A stretch of 40,458 nucleotides of DNA from JAVBSC01 sp031547305. Lineage in GTDB: Bacteria; Desulfobacterota; Desulfovibrionia; Desulfovibrionales; Desulfovibrionaceae. The position numbers and the translations under genes were made by a program. Location: assembly GCA_031547305.1 (NCBI GenBank), contig JAVBSC010000018.1, positions 1 to 40,458 of the forward strand. The letters run 5' to 3'. Shown here piece by piece: positions 19,093 through 26,647 of this stretch; positions within the stretch are counted from its first letter, which is position 1; each line of letters starts with the position of its first letter. The notes beneath the pieces were generated by a model, which ran no database searches, was not told the origin of the DNA, and worked only from the letters and a program-made list of their open reading frames with translations.

Positions 19093-19443
19093 AGGGAATG
19101 AACATTTGAAATGCCCGTCCCTCCGCAAGGATTCGCCGGCAAATCCCCGCCGCGAGATTGGCGTGGCGGTGAATACGCTCTAATTGTAGAGTCCCCGCCC
19201 TGTTAAACTTAACAAGACGGGGCCTTCCAGATTGATGACAAACCCCGCAAGGCCGTGTTTTGTAAAGGCACGCCCTTCGGCGTTCCACGGCGGCAATGAA
19301 TGCCGCCTGCGTCTGCGTGGCGGGCTGGCCTCTTTGAAAAAACAAAGTCGCGCGCGGGCGGCTGTTCCGCGTTCTCCAGCGGAGGTTAGTCCATTTGCCG
19401 GCTCGCTTCCCCGGCCCCCCAAGGAAGCCGCCAGCGTGGCGAG
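19093..19443. other. Gap after glnN, mostly repeat sequence
   Basis: Holds an imperfect inverted repeat around TGTTAA..TTAACA (19195-19222), the dispersed module at 19226-19327, and C/G-rich sequence to 19443. Open frames crossing it on both strands are translations of repeat DNA. No clear terminator for glnN is seen. Confidence 0.55.
19226..19327 (+). repeat. Dispersed intergenic module, copy 1
   Basis: About 102 bases that match, by eye at roughly 85%, the reverse complement of 36294-36394. Shared blocks include TCCAGATTGATGACAA, CCCCGCAAGGCCG, TAAAGGCACGCC, CGGCAATGAATGCCGCCTGC and CGTGGCGGGCTG. In both copies a hairpin lies immediately before the TCCAGATTGATGAC end. No transposase is associated. 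Confidence 0.8.
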
Positions 19444-19548
19444 CTAAGCCGCCTTGTCTTTCTTGCTCCTCAGTTTCGGCAGCCAGAAAGGGGCTGTCCA
19501 CATAACGGCAAAGAAACACAGTATGGCTATAAGAATAACTGTTCTCAT
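19444..19548 (-). CDS. Small single-span membrane peptide (34 residues)
   Basis: On the minus strand an ATG at 19548-19546 follows AGGAG at ideal spacing (7 bases). It opens a 34-codon frame: MRTVILIAILCFFAVMWTAP, then FWLPKLRSKKDKAA, ending in TAG. The protein has an uncharged membrane-length segment (about 4-25) followed by a strongly basic tail, the layout of a small inner-membrane protein with a cytoplasmic C-terminus. I do not recognise it. It is divergent from the KdpD-like kinase gene, but it does not resemble KdpF. The supporting evidence is the ribosome site, the topology and the lack of any competing gene; without conservation data it could be a chance frame. Confidence 0.5.
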   Translation of the reverse strand: MRTVILIAILCFFAVMWTAPFWLPKLRSKKDKAA

Positions 19549-19994
19549 GGTAATTCTCCTGGCTTACAAAGTGTTACAGGCAAAGTCCCTTTCCCCCCCG
19601 TCCAGGCTGACGCCGTCGTCTTTCAAACAATGCTCGCTGATGAACATTTCTAACGCTCTCCGGTTCTGGAAACGCATTGCAATTTGCGGCGCCATTCGCA
19701 TTACATATATCATTGTGAAAAAAAGCGCGAAATTCTTACAGCATTAAAGTTGCCTGCTTGTGTATAAAAGTTTTGTTAAGATATTCTGGCGGGGGGAGGG
19801 GCAAAAAAACAACCCCACAGCCTTGCGACGGCCCCATTGCTATGGCGGCGCGTAAATCTCGGCCCGCCTGTTTCGTATTAATACAATATAAAGACATGAC
19901 GGTTCCCGGCAAAAAAGTGTGGCGTTCCGAGGCGAACTTCCGGTAATTATACGGCTTGAACTCAAATTTTTAACGGGATGTTGGGGAGATTGTC
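19549..19994. other. Intergenic region upstream of the Kdp-like sensor kinase
   Basis: 446 bases without a supported gene, mixing A/T-rich stretches (19690-19790, 19875-19900) with a G-run at 19790-19800. It should carry the promoters of the divergent small peptide and kinase genes, but no -35/-10 pair is convincing. Nothing repeat-like matches the other intergenic elements apart from CTTGCGACGGC near 19825, which also occurs in the cheW terminator. Confidence 0.4.
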
Positions 19995-21557
19995 ATGGCC
20001 TTCACAACCGCGCAAAAAAAGGACCGCCCAGGGGCGGCTGACATCCGGCGCGATGCCCTGATGTCGGTCGGCATCCTGGCGGCCTGTTCGTTCATAGGGT
20101 TTCTGTTCTATTTCTGGCACCTGAGCGAAGCCAACATCATAACCATTTACGTTCTCGGCATTCTGCTGATCGCTTCGATTACCTCCCACTGGATGTACGG
20201 CACAATATCCTCGATCGTGGGCGTGCTTCTGTTCAACTGCCTGTATGCGGAGCCGCGCTTTACCCTGTTCGTGTATGACTGGCAATATTCCATCACGACG
20301 ATAGTCATGCTGAACGCCTCTCTGATCACCAATTACGTCATGACGCTGTTCCGCAGGCAGCTCGACAAAGAAATACTGGAGATCCGCCGCCTGGATATGT
20401 TGCTGGAAACGAGCCAGCACCTGCAGCAGGCCCAGGATATGGACGATATTTTTGCCGTGACGCTGACCCAACTGTACCGGATGCTTGAGCGGACCGTTCT
20501 GCTCTTCCCTGTATCGAACGGCAAAGTCTTGCCGCCGATGATCAAATGCGCCGGCACGGATACGGAATTTTTTTCCGAGGATTGGCGGAAGCGGTTTGCC
20601 GAAACGGAAACCGAGGCGGAAAATTTGTTCGTCCGCGTCCCTGACGGCAAAAAAGCCGTGTTATTCAAAGTGCGGGACGAAAAAACGATTTGCGCCGTCA
20701 TGGCCGTTGTTGTCGATGCCGGTAAAAGCATCGTGGGGTTTGAATACAACCTGATCCTGGCCCTGCTGGACGAAGTGGCCCTATCGTTGGTAAAACACCA
20801 ATTGCACATGTTCAACGAGCGCATCGCGCGCGAAGCGGAAGCGGAGCGCCTGCGAACAAGCCTGTTGCGCGCTATTTCGCACGATTTGCGCACGCCGCTG
20901 ACAAGCATATCCGGCAACGCCGACATCCTTTTGCACAACGAGGACCAAATCAAACCCGAAGTGCGCAGACAGCTGTACCAATATATCTGTGACGATTCGG
21001 AGTGGTTGATCAACCTGGTGGAAAATCTGCTGTTCATCACGCGCATCGAAAACGGCGTCATGCCTATCCATACGGAGCCGGAGGTGTTGCAGGAGATTAT
21101 TCCTGAGGCGCTCAAGCCGCTTGAAAAACGCGCCCGAAAGCATAACCTCGTCCTGGAAATGCCCGAGGAACTCCTTGTGGTTAAAATGGACGCCCGTCTT
21201 TTTATGCAGGTGCTTATCAATATTGTGGATAACGCCATCAAATACACGCCCGCCGGTTCCGCTATAACAATCAGGGCCTTCCGACGCGGCTCGCGGGCTG
21301 TCGTGGAAGTGGCGGATACGGGGAGCGGCATCAACGACAAGGACAAGCTGAAAATATTTGACATGTTTTATACCAGCAAAGACAGATCGAGCGACAGCCG
21401 ACGCGGCCTGGGGCTGGGCCTGCCGCTCTGCCAATCGATCGTGCGTGCCCACGGCGGCACAATCCATATTGAGGACAACGCTCCGAGCGGCGCCGTCGTG
21501 AGTTTCTCCCTGCAATTGGAGGATGTGGACCTTGAAAAACAAGATCTTGGTGATTGA
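19995..21557 (+). CDS. KdpD-like sensor histidine kinase lacking the N-terminal KdpD/USP region
   Basis: 520 residues from an ATG with GGGGAG upstream. It begins with a DUF4118 membrane module (about 20-118), whose hydrophobic runs include MSVGILAACSFIGFLFYFW, IITIYVLGILLIASI and IVMLNASLITNYVMTLF. A GAF-like region follows (about 140-265). The kinase core is complete: H-box with phospho-acceptor His296 (AISHDLRTPL), N-box Asn413 (NIVDNAIKYTP), G1 DTGSG at 441-445, and G2 GLGLGLP at 471-477. Full-length KdpD has about 400 additional N-terminal residues with a Walker-type KdpD domain and a USP domain; these are absent by design, because the start is clean. It should phosphorylate the regulator encoded downstream. 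The signal may be K+, turgor or something else. Confidence 0.9.
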   Translation: MAFTTAQKKDRPGAADIRRDALMSVGILAACSFIGFLFYFWHLSEANIITIYVLGILLIASITSHWMYGTISSIVGVLLFNCLYAEPRFTLFVYDWQYSITTIVMLNASLITNYVMTLFRRQLDKEILEIRRLDMLLETSQHLQQAQDMDDIFAVTLTQLYRMLERTVLLFPVSNGKVLPPMIKCAGTDTEFFSEDWRKRFAETETEAENLFVRVPDGKKAVLFKVRDEKTICAVMAVVVDAGKSIVGFEYNLILALLDEVALSLVKHQLHMFNERIAREAEAERLRTSLLRAISHDLRTPLTSISGNADILLHNEDQIKPEVRRQLYQYICDDSEWLINLVENLLFITRIENGVMPIHTEPEVLQEIIPEALKPLEKRARKHNLVLEMPEELLVVKMDARLFMQVLINIVDNAIKYTPAGSAITIRAFRRGSRAVVEVADTGSGINDKDKLKIFDMFYTSKDRSSDSRRGLGLGLPLCQSIVRAHGGTIHIEDNAPSGAVVSFSLQLEDVDLEKQDLGD

Positions 21558-22239
21558 GGACGATAACGCGATCAGAAGTCTCATTACCACCGCCCTGACA
21601 ACGTTCGGGTATAAATTCTGTTATGCCTGCAACGGCGCTGACGCAATCATGGAGGCGGTCTCCCATCAACCGGATTTGTTCGTGCTGGACCTGGGCCTGC
21701 CTGACATGGACGGAACAGACGTCATCCGTAAACTGCGGACATGGACGAATAATCCGATAATCGTGGTCAGCGCCCGCAGTGAGGTGCATGACAAAATAGC
21801 GGCCCTGGATGCGGGAGCAGATGACTACTTGAGCAAGCCTTTCAGCGTGGAGGAGCTTTTGGCGCGCATACGCGCGGCGCTTCGCAAAATGAGCCACGAC
21901 AAAAGCAATCTGAAAGGCACCAACGTATTCGCCAACGGCGGATTGCGCATTGATTACGCCGCCCACTGCGTCTTTGTTGACGAGGTGGAGACGCACCTTA
22001 CCCCCATGGAATATAAATTGCTGTGCCTGCTCTCTAACAACGTGGACAAAGTGTTGACACACAATTATATTTTAAAGGAGATTTGGGGTAACGATTTTGA
22101 AAGCAGTACACAGTCCATGCGCGTCATTATGGCCACCCTGCGCAAAAAAATTGAAAAAAATCCGGCGGAGCCTCTTTTGCTGAAGACGCATCTCGGTATC
22201 GGATATCGTATGGTGCGCTTGCAGGATGATGCGCCATAG
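21532..22239 (+). CDS. KdpE-like OmpR/PhoB-family response regulator
   Basis: 235 residues from a TTG at 21532, nine bases after GGAGG (21518-21522). An ATG at 21523 is in frame but abuts the GGAGG, so it is less likely. The receiver domain has the acidic pair Asp10/Asp11, phospho-acceptor Asp53 (FVLDLGLPDMDG) and Lys102 (LSKPFS). The C-terminal winged-helix domain shows LTPMEYKLLCLL, VLTHNYILKEIWG, RVIMATLRKKIE and HLGIGYRM, the KdpE pattern. It overlaps the kinase gene by 26 bases, which shows coupled translation. In Kdp systems it activates kdpFABC; no such operon lies in the window, so its target promoters are elsewhere or different. Confidence 0.9.
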   Translation: MKNKILVIEDDNAIRSLITTALTTFGYKFCYACNGADAIMEAVSHQPDLFVLDLGLPDMDGTDVIRKLRTWTNNPIIVVSARSEVHDKIAALDAGADDYLSKPFSVEELLARIRAALRKMSHDKSNLKGTNVFANGGLRIDYAAHCVFVDEVETHLTPMEYKLLCLLSNNVDKVLTHNYILKEIWGNDFESSTQSMRVIMATLRKKIEKNPAEPLLLKTHLGIGYRMVRLQDDAP

Positions 22240-22257
22240 CCGCCTTGCCGGCTTTTT
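22238..22257 (+). terminator. Short hairpin plus T-run after the response regulator
   Basis: AGCCG (22238-22242) and CGGCT (22249-22253) flank a 6-base loop and lead into TTTTT, overlapping the regulator stop codon. A 5-bp stem is weak, so this may only partly stop transcription into the next gene, 39 bases from the regulator stop. Confidence 0.35.
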
Positions 22258-22278
22258 CCTTAAATTTTAGGAGTATTC

Positions 22279-23967
22279 ATGCGTCGCATTGTTATTCTGG
22301 CGTCCAGCCGCGACGGCGTGCTGGCCGCATCCCGGTTGAAGCGTCTGGCTCCTGGCCTGGAGGTGAACCTGGTTTTGCCGGCCGGGCTGCCGGAGCCTCG
22401 GAAGTCTCCTGATCACGCTTTGCTGGACAGCGCGGTTCCGCTGCCCGAGCCGGTCCGGGCCATATTCAGCGGGCACTGGCCGGACAAAGCGTTGCTGGAA
22501 GCCGGCGACGTGTTTGTGCTGGAAGCCGAGTCTTTGGAGCTGGATCTGTCCGAAAGCCGGCTCACTGTGGAATCCGGCCGTGGCAGCTTGCCGGTGCGTT
22601 TCACGGAATTAGCCGTGGAAGCGGACGCCCTGCCGCGCATTCCCCGGCATTTACGGAATTTCACCAATCTGGCCGGCTGGCCGGCCCCGCCCCTGCCCAG
22701 CAATCCGGGGGACTACGACGTGCCTTTGCGGGCCTGCGCAACAGACAGCCCGGCGGTGATCGTTGGGCACGGCCTGGAAGCCCTGAAGGCCATCGGCTTG
22801 GCCATTAACGCCGGGGTGGAATGCGTCTGGCTGCGCACAGCCGCTCCGGAACCGGCCCTGGCCCCGGAAGTCTGGGATTTTGCCCTGAAAGCCCTGGCGG
22901 ACCTGCCAGGCCTGCGCATCTTGGACTGGCAAAACGCGGAACCCGGGCACCTTGCAGGCCGCGCCGCGCCAAATGCGCCGGAGCGCCTGGCCGGGCTGGA
23001 AAACCCGGACGGCCGCGCCCAGGACGGATACTTTTTCATCTGGACCGCGCCGCTCCTGGTCCAGCATCCCCTGCTGCGCGAGGAGGGCGTGAACCTTAAC
23101 GATCAGGGTCTGGTGGCGGTGGACAAAAATTTCCAGACCGGCCGCCGGGGCGTGTATATGTTCGGAAGCGGCGTATCCCGCATAAGCGACGGGAGGATTG
23201 AAGGGCCAATCTCCGAGCGCGACGGACAGGCCAGAGCTCTGGCTCTGGCCATGGCCGGGGCGGATCCCGGAGAACCTTGGAACTTCGGTCTGGAATATGT
23301 GGAATTGCCTGGGCTGGCGGTTTTTCAGGCCGGGTTCCGCCCGGCCGTTCCCCTGGATCCGGAGCCGGAAGAAGTCCAGAGCTGCCCGCCGGATTATCTT
23401 CTGGGCTATTTCTTGCAGCGCGAGGTTTATGGGGAAGTCCTGATCTACGCTCTTGCGGAAAAATCCACCCGCCGCCTGGCCGGCTTCCAGATTCTGGCCG
23501 GAGGAGCGGCCGGAGATCTGGCCGCGGCCTGCGCGGACCTGTTGCTGCGCGGAGGATCTGTGGACGAATTGAGCCTGGCCCCCTTTTGCGGCCGGGCCGG
23601 AGCCCTGGCCCGCCGGATCGGCGGCCTGCTGCGCAACAAGCTGGACGGCGCGGAACGCGGCATCCAGGGCGTCACTCCACGCGAGCTTATGGCCTCTCAA
23701 CGGGCCGGAGCGGAATTCTTCATCCTGGATTTGCGCTCCCTGGCCGAATGGCGACAAGGACGGCTGCCCGGAGCGTACAACATTCCCTTGCCGGAACTGA
23801 AAACCCGCCTCCAGCGCGAAGTGCCGCGCCAGACGCCACTGGTGCTGACGGCGGAAGATTCCGGCCCGGCCTGGATCGCGGCCCGCAAGCTGGCCGGCCT
23901 GGGCGCCACGGACGTTTACGTGCTGGACGGCGGTATGGCGCTCTGGCCTTTTGAACTTGAAAAATAG
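22279..23967 (+). CDS. CoA-disulfide-reductase-like protein with C-terminal rhodanese domain, catalytic motifs degenerate
   Basis: 562 residues; the ATG has AGGAG eight bases upstream. The order matches CoADR-rhodanese fusions: an N-terminal dinucleotide fold (RIVILASSRDGVLAASRLKRL), a second NAD(P)-type fold (AVIVGHGLEALKAIGLAINAG, about 158-178), a region equivalent to the second FAD contact (GVNLNDQGLVAVDKNF, then GVYMFGSGVSRIS), and a C-terminal rhodanese (about 465-562, LDLRSLAEWRQGRLPGAYNIPL). Key features are missing. The first glycine motif is replaced by ASSRDG, I find no CoADR active-site cysteine segment after it, and the rhodanese cysteine position reads VLTAEDSG, with Thr at about 524. 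Activity as a reductase or sulfurtransferase is therefore doubtful; a binding, scaffold or regulatory role is possible. The gene is open throughout, so it is not a simple pseudogene. The next gene follows 27 bases later. Confidence 0.7.
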   Translation: MRRIVILASSRDGVLAASRLKRLAPGLEVNLVLPAGLPEPRKSPDHALLDSAVPLPEPVRAIFSGHWPDKALLEAGDVFVLEAESLELDLSESRLTVESGRGSLPVRFTELAVEADALPRIPRHLRNFTNLAGWPAPPLPSNPGDYDVPLRACATDSPAVIVGHGLEALKAIGLAINAGVECVWLRTAAPEPALAPEVWDFALKALADLPGLRILDWQNAEPGHLAGRAAPNAPERLAGLENPDGRAQDGYFFIWTAPLLVQHPLLREEGVNLNDQGLVAVDKNFQTGRRGVYMFGSGVSRISDGRIEGPISERDGQARALALAMAGADPGEPWNFGLEYVELPGLAVFQAGFRPAVPLDPEPEEVQSCPPDYLLGYFLQREVYGEVLIYALAEKSTRRLAGFQILAGGAAGDLAAACADLLLRGGSVDELSLAPFCGRAGALARRIGGLLRNKLDGAERGIQGVTPRELMASQRAGAEFFILDLRSLAEWRQGRLPGAYNIPLPELKTRLQREVPRQTPLVLTAEDSGPAWIAARKLAGLGATDVYVLDGGMALWPFELEK

Positions 23968-23994
23968 CCGGCAACAGGCCAAACCGGAGTCTCC

Positions 23995-24765
23995 ATGCCA
24001 TTGATCCTCTATTTTCCATCTCTGCTGCCCCGCACGGACAGCGGCAACTTGCCGTACGAAATTCTTTTCTTTAATCCAGGCACGGGCGACGCCCAAAATC
24101 CCCGCTTGTTCACTCCAGCCAACCTGCCGCTCTCAGGACCGGAAGCCAGGGCGGCCCTGCGGGAACTTCTGGATATGGGAGAGATTCTGGGCAAAGACGG
24201 AGCGCTCAGAACACGGTCCGGGCAAAGCTCTCCGTGGCGCAACCCGGCCGGGCGCGACGAAAGCGCCGCCCTAGCCGCCTTTGCCCGCAACGGGAGCATT
24301 ACGGAGCGAACGACGGATGAGCCGCGCGATGAACGGGCAATTTTGCTCGCCGCGCAAAAGACTCTGCTCCTGGCCCTGAGCCTGGAGGAATCCCTGGGGG
24401 AAATAGCGGCTTTTGAGCGCAACTGCGCGGATAAAAGCCTACTTTTGCGCCAGGCCTTGGGGGACGGGGAAAATGAGCAAGAAGCGGAGGAGCCTGCGGG
24501 GCGGAACTTTGGGCTGCCCTGGCAAACCGTGCTGCGGGCCATGAGTTTTTTTATCCCGCCGGAGACGCTGCTGTACACGCGGGAACCGGAAGCTGGCGAA
24601 CTGCTGGCGGAACAAGGCTGTTTTAAAGAACCGCCTGAAGCGCTGCAAAGCTTTTGCGCCGAGCATAAACTGCGTTTCGCTTCCGCCCCGCTGTGGCAAA
24701 TGCTGGGCCTGAGCCGGCCATCCGGAGCTTTGTTCGACCGGGGATTCGAAATTCTGACTTTTTGA
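23995..24765 (+). CDS. Hypothetical protein, 256 residues
   Basis: I do not recognise this protein. The ATG has GGAG six bases upstream (GGAGTCTCC then ATG). It starts LILYFPSLLPRTDSGNLPYE and has no signal peptide or membrane segment. The middle (about 60-180) is charged and helical, with acidic stretches (DGENEQEAEEPAGR). Near the C-terminus are LPWQTVLRAMSFFIPPETLLYT and LWQMLGLSRPSG. Two to three cysteines are scattered without a metal-site pattern. It follows the CoADR/rhodanese-like gene by 27 bases on the same strand, so the pair is probably one operon and perhaps one process. Codon usage resembles that of its neighbours, which supports a real gene. Confidence 0.7.
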   Translation: MPLILYFPSLLPRTDSGNLPYEILFFNPGTGDAQNPRLFTPANLPLSGPEARAALRELLDMGEILGKDGALRTRSGQSSPWRNPAGRDESAALAAFARNGSITERTTDEPRDERAILLAAQKTLLLALSLEESLGEIAAFERNCADKSLLLRQALGDGENEQEAEEPAGRNFGLPWQTVLRAMSFFIPPETLLYTREPEAGELLAEQGCFKEPPEALQSFCAEHKLRFASAPLWQMLGLSRPSGALFDRGFEILTF

Positions 24766-24925
24766 CTCAGATATTAAACAATGGCTTTTTTTTCCGGCCT
24801 TATGCTATTAGGATGATTCCACCTGACAAATCCTGTATTTGATCTTGAGATTGTGGAATGCGCGGAGGTGGAGCAACATTTACGCCAGCGCATTTTGGAA
24901 TAAAAAATAATTTTGGAGCTGACTG

Positions 24926-25594
24926 GTGCGTTTGACCGATTGCCTGCCGCGGGAAGAATTCCCCAGCGGCATAAAAGGAATCATTTTTGACTGTGATGGA
25001 GTCTTACTTGACTCCAGAGATTCAAATATGGAGTTCTATAACCGTATCCGGACCAGCATCGGGCTGCCCCGCATGAGCCCGGAAGAGGAGGATTACGTGC
25101 ATATGGCTTCCGTGGAGGAGGCCATCCGGCACATCATCCCGGAATCCATGCTGAACTCGGCCGAAGCGGCCAGGGCGCTCATCCGCTACCATGCCGACAT
25201 CCTGCCCCTGCTCCACGTGGAGAGCAACCTGCTGAACACCCTGGACTGGCTGAAAAAATGGCGGGTGCGCCTGGCGGTGTGCACTAATCGCTCGGAATCC
25301 GTGCTTACGCTTCTGGCGCATTTCCATCTGGAAAACTATTTCGATCCCATCAAACACACCCGGAACTCCACCCCCAAACCCAGCCCGGACGGCATCCTGG
25401 CCATCCTGGAAGAATGGAGCCTGCCGGCTTGTGAAGTGGCCTTTATAGGCGACAGCAAAGCGGACGAACAAGCGGCCAAGGCGGCCCACGTACCTTTCTT
25501 TTCTTTTAAAAACGGCACGTTGCGGGCAAGAGTCCACCTGCCGGGCTATCCGGAGCTACGGGACTGGCTGGCTCCCCTGGTTGAACATTCTTAA
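24926..25594 (+). CDS. HAD-family hydrolase, phosphoglycolate-phosphatase-like
   Basis: 222 residues from a GTG with GGAG eight bases upstream. HAD motifs are all visible: motif I FDCDGVLLDS (nucleophile Asp about 23, acid Asp about 25), motif II VCTNRS (Thr/Asn), the conserved Lys in STPKPSPDGI, and motif IV FIGDSKADEQAA with its acidic pair. An alpha-helical cap lies between motifs I and II (about 35-105), as in Gph, PpaX and beta-phosphoglucomutase relatives. It should hydrolyse a small phosphate ester in the cytoplasm. Substrate choice cannot be read from sequence, so no symbol is given. It is preceded by 160 bases containing a coding-like but start-less fragment, and is likely a single-gene unit. 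Confidence 0.88.
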   Translation: MRLTDCLPREEFPSGIKGIIFDCDGVLLDSRDSNMEFYNRIRTSIGLPRMSPEEEDYVHMASVEEAIRHIIPESMLNSAEAARALIRYHADILPLLHVESNLLNTLDWLKKWRVRLAVCTNRSESVLTLLAHFHLENYFDPIKHTRNSTPKPSPDGILAILEEWSLPACEVAFIGDSKADEQAAKAAHVPFFSFKNGTLRARVHLPGYPELRDWLAPLVEHS

Positions 25595-25716
25595 AAATTT
25601 TCCTTGATTCTTAGGCCAATGCAGGCCAATTATGAACTTGCGCCAAACCCGGCTCGGACCCTGGCGGCGTATGCTTTTAAAAACGCCTTAGGGCAATTCA
25701 GCGTTGAAAAGCCCTG

Positions 25717-25738
25717 GCCAGGCGCGGCATGGCCTGGC
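25717..25738. repeat. 7-bp hairpin upstream of yggT
   Basis: GCCAGGC (25717-25723) and GCCTGGC (25732-25738) form an inverted repeat. GCCGGC-GTT-GCCGGC follows at about 25755-25769. Both lie in the 247-base gap between the HAD gene and yggT. They may end HAD transcription; there is no T-run. Confidence 0.35.
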
Positions 25739-25760
25739 GCCTACGAGGAACGGGCCGGCG

Positions 25761-25787
25761 TTGCCGGCTGTAAACAACGAGTATAGT
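25761..25787 (+). promoter_or_regulatory. Possible sigma-70 promoter for the yggT-ilv block
   Basis: TTGCCG (25761-25766) and TATAGT (25782-25787) are 15 bases apart, slightly short of the optimum, 55 bases before the yggT start. It is the best candidate in the gap but unproven. Confidence 0.3.
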
Positions 25788-25841
25788 GTTTCAAAAATAA
25801 TTTGCCTCAGACCGGGAAAACACCGGGCTGCCGGAGGCTTC

Positions 25842-26147
25842 ATGTTCGTGGTTTCCAATCTGCTGATCGCCGTGGCCAAAGTGCTCAGTGTGGCCATTAA
25901 CGTATATACCTGGGTTATAATCATATCTGCTTTGCTATCCTGGGTTAACCCGGATCCGTACAACCCCATAGTGCGCACCCTGCGCGCCCTGACCGAACCG
26001 GTCTTGTACCGGGCGCGCCGGATGTTTCCATTCCTGTACGTTAGCGGGCTGGATCTTTCGCCGGTGGTTATAATTCTGGCCTTGCAGTTTTTGGACTATT
26101 TTCTGGTAAACTCCCTCATCCAACTGGGAGTCAGGCTGGCGGAGTAA
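25842..26147 (+). CDS. YggT/YlmG family membrane protein
   Basis: 101 residues from the ATG at 25842 (GGAGG just upstream); a longer in-frame extension to 25704 runs through hairpins and is rejected. There are two hydrophobic segments: LLIAVAKVLSVAINVYTWVIIISALLSWV (in two parts, about 6-35) and VVIILALQFLDYFLVNSLIQL (about 72-93). Between them is the family signature NPDPYNPIVRTLRALTEPVLYRARRM. YggT/YlmG proteins are small inner-membrane proteins associated by genomic context with cell division and envelope organisation. Here it lies directly before a DivIVA-like gene (3-base gap), the same company it keeps in Gram-positive ylm clusters. The family is clear; the function remains loosely defined. 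Confidence 0.9.
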   Translation: MFVVSNLLIAVAKVLSVAINVYTWVIIISALLSWVNPDPYNPIVRTLRALTEPVLYRARRMFPFLYVSGLDLSPVVIILALQFLDYFLVNSLIQLGVRLAE

Positions 26148-26150
26148 GAC

Positions 26151-26645
26151 ATGGCTCTGAACCGCATTGACCTTCTGAACCACGACTTTCCACGCTCTTT
26201 CCGGGGGTACGCCCCGGCGGAGGTGGATCGCTTCATTCAGGAACTGGCGGATACCATTGCCAGGCTGGGGGAGGAAAAACTCCTCCTGGCCAACCGGGCC
26301 GCTCAGCTTGAGGTGGAACTGGATAAAGCCGGACAGCGCGAAACCGCCCTGCGCGAAACAGTGCTGTCCACCCAGCGCATGCTGGAGGACATCAAGGAGG
26401 CGGCCCAGCGCGAGGCCCAACGCGTTATTGAAACCGCCCAGACCAGGGCGGAAAACCTGAGCGCTCAGGCGGATTTGCGTCTGGCCAGGATTACGGAGCG
26501 GATTGCCGACGCCCGCAAGCTGAAGGCCCAGCTAGATTTGCGCCTGCGGGCGGTTCTGGCTTCGCACTTGAAGCTGTTGGAAATGGAGCGGGAGGAAGAC
26601 GAGCAGGCCCTGGCGGCCCAGGGCCGCGCGGCCGGCAAGAGCTGA
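26151..26645 (+). CDS. DivIVA-domain coiled-coil protein
   Basis: 164 residues. The N-terminal DivIVA membrane-binding module is recognisable: LNRIDLLNHDFPRSFRGYAPAEVDRFIQELAD, with the conserved F-R-G-Y-x-x-x-E-V-D-x-F pattern at about 17-28. It is followed by long coiled coil (about 30-150, rich in Glu, Ala, Arg and Leu). DivIVA proteins bind curved membrane at poles and septa and recruit partners. The protein is short compared with Gram-positive versions. It follows yggT by 3 bases and precedes yggU by 2, so the three are translationally linked. In a Gram-negative cell the role may be polar organisation rather than Min placement; this is inference. Confidence 0.85.
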   Translation: MALNRIDLLNHDFPRSFRGYAPAEVDRFIQELADTIARLGEEKLLLANRAAQLEVELDKAGQRETALRETVLSTQRMLEDIKEAAQREAQRVIETAQTRAENLSAQADLRLARITERIADARKLKAQLDLRLRAVLASHLKLLEMEREEDEQALAAQGRAAGKS

Positions 26646-26647
26646 AC

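Noticed and set aside
24830..24903. Coding-like fragment (NPVFDLEIVECAEVEQHLRQ, then a TAA) upstream of the HAD gene
   Set aside because: The frame looks protein-like for about 24 codons but has no ATG, GTG or TTG start with a ribosome site and a stop just upstream. It could be a gene remnant but cannot be supported.
25604..25786. 60-codon frame between the HAD gene and yggT
   Set aside because: It crosses two hairpins and a promoter-like site, and has no family features.
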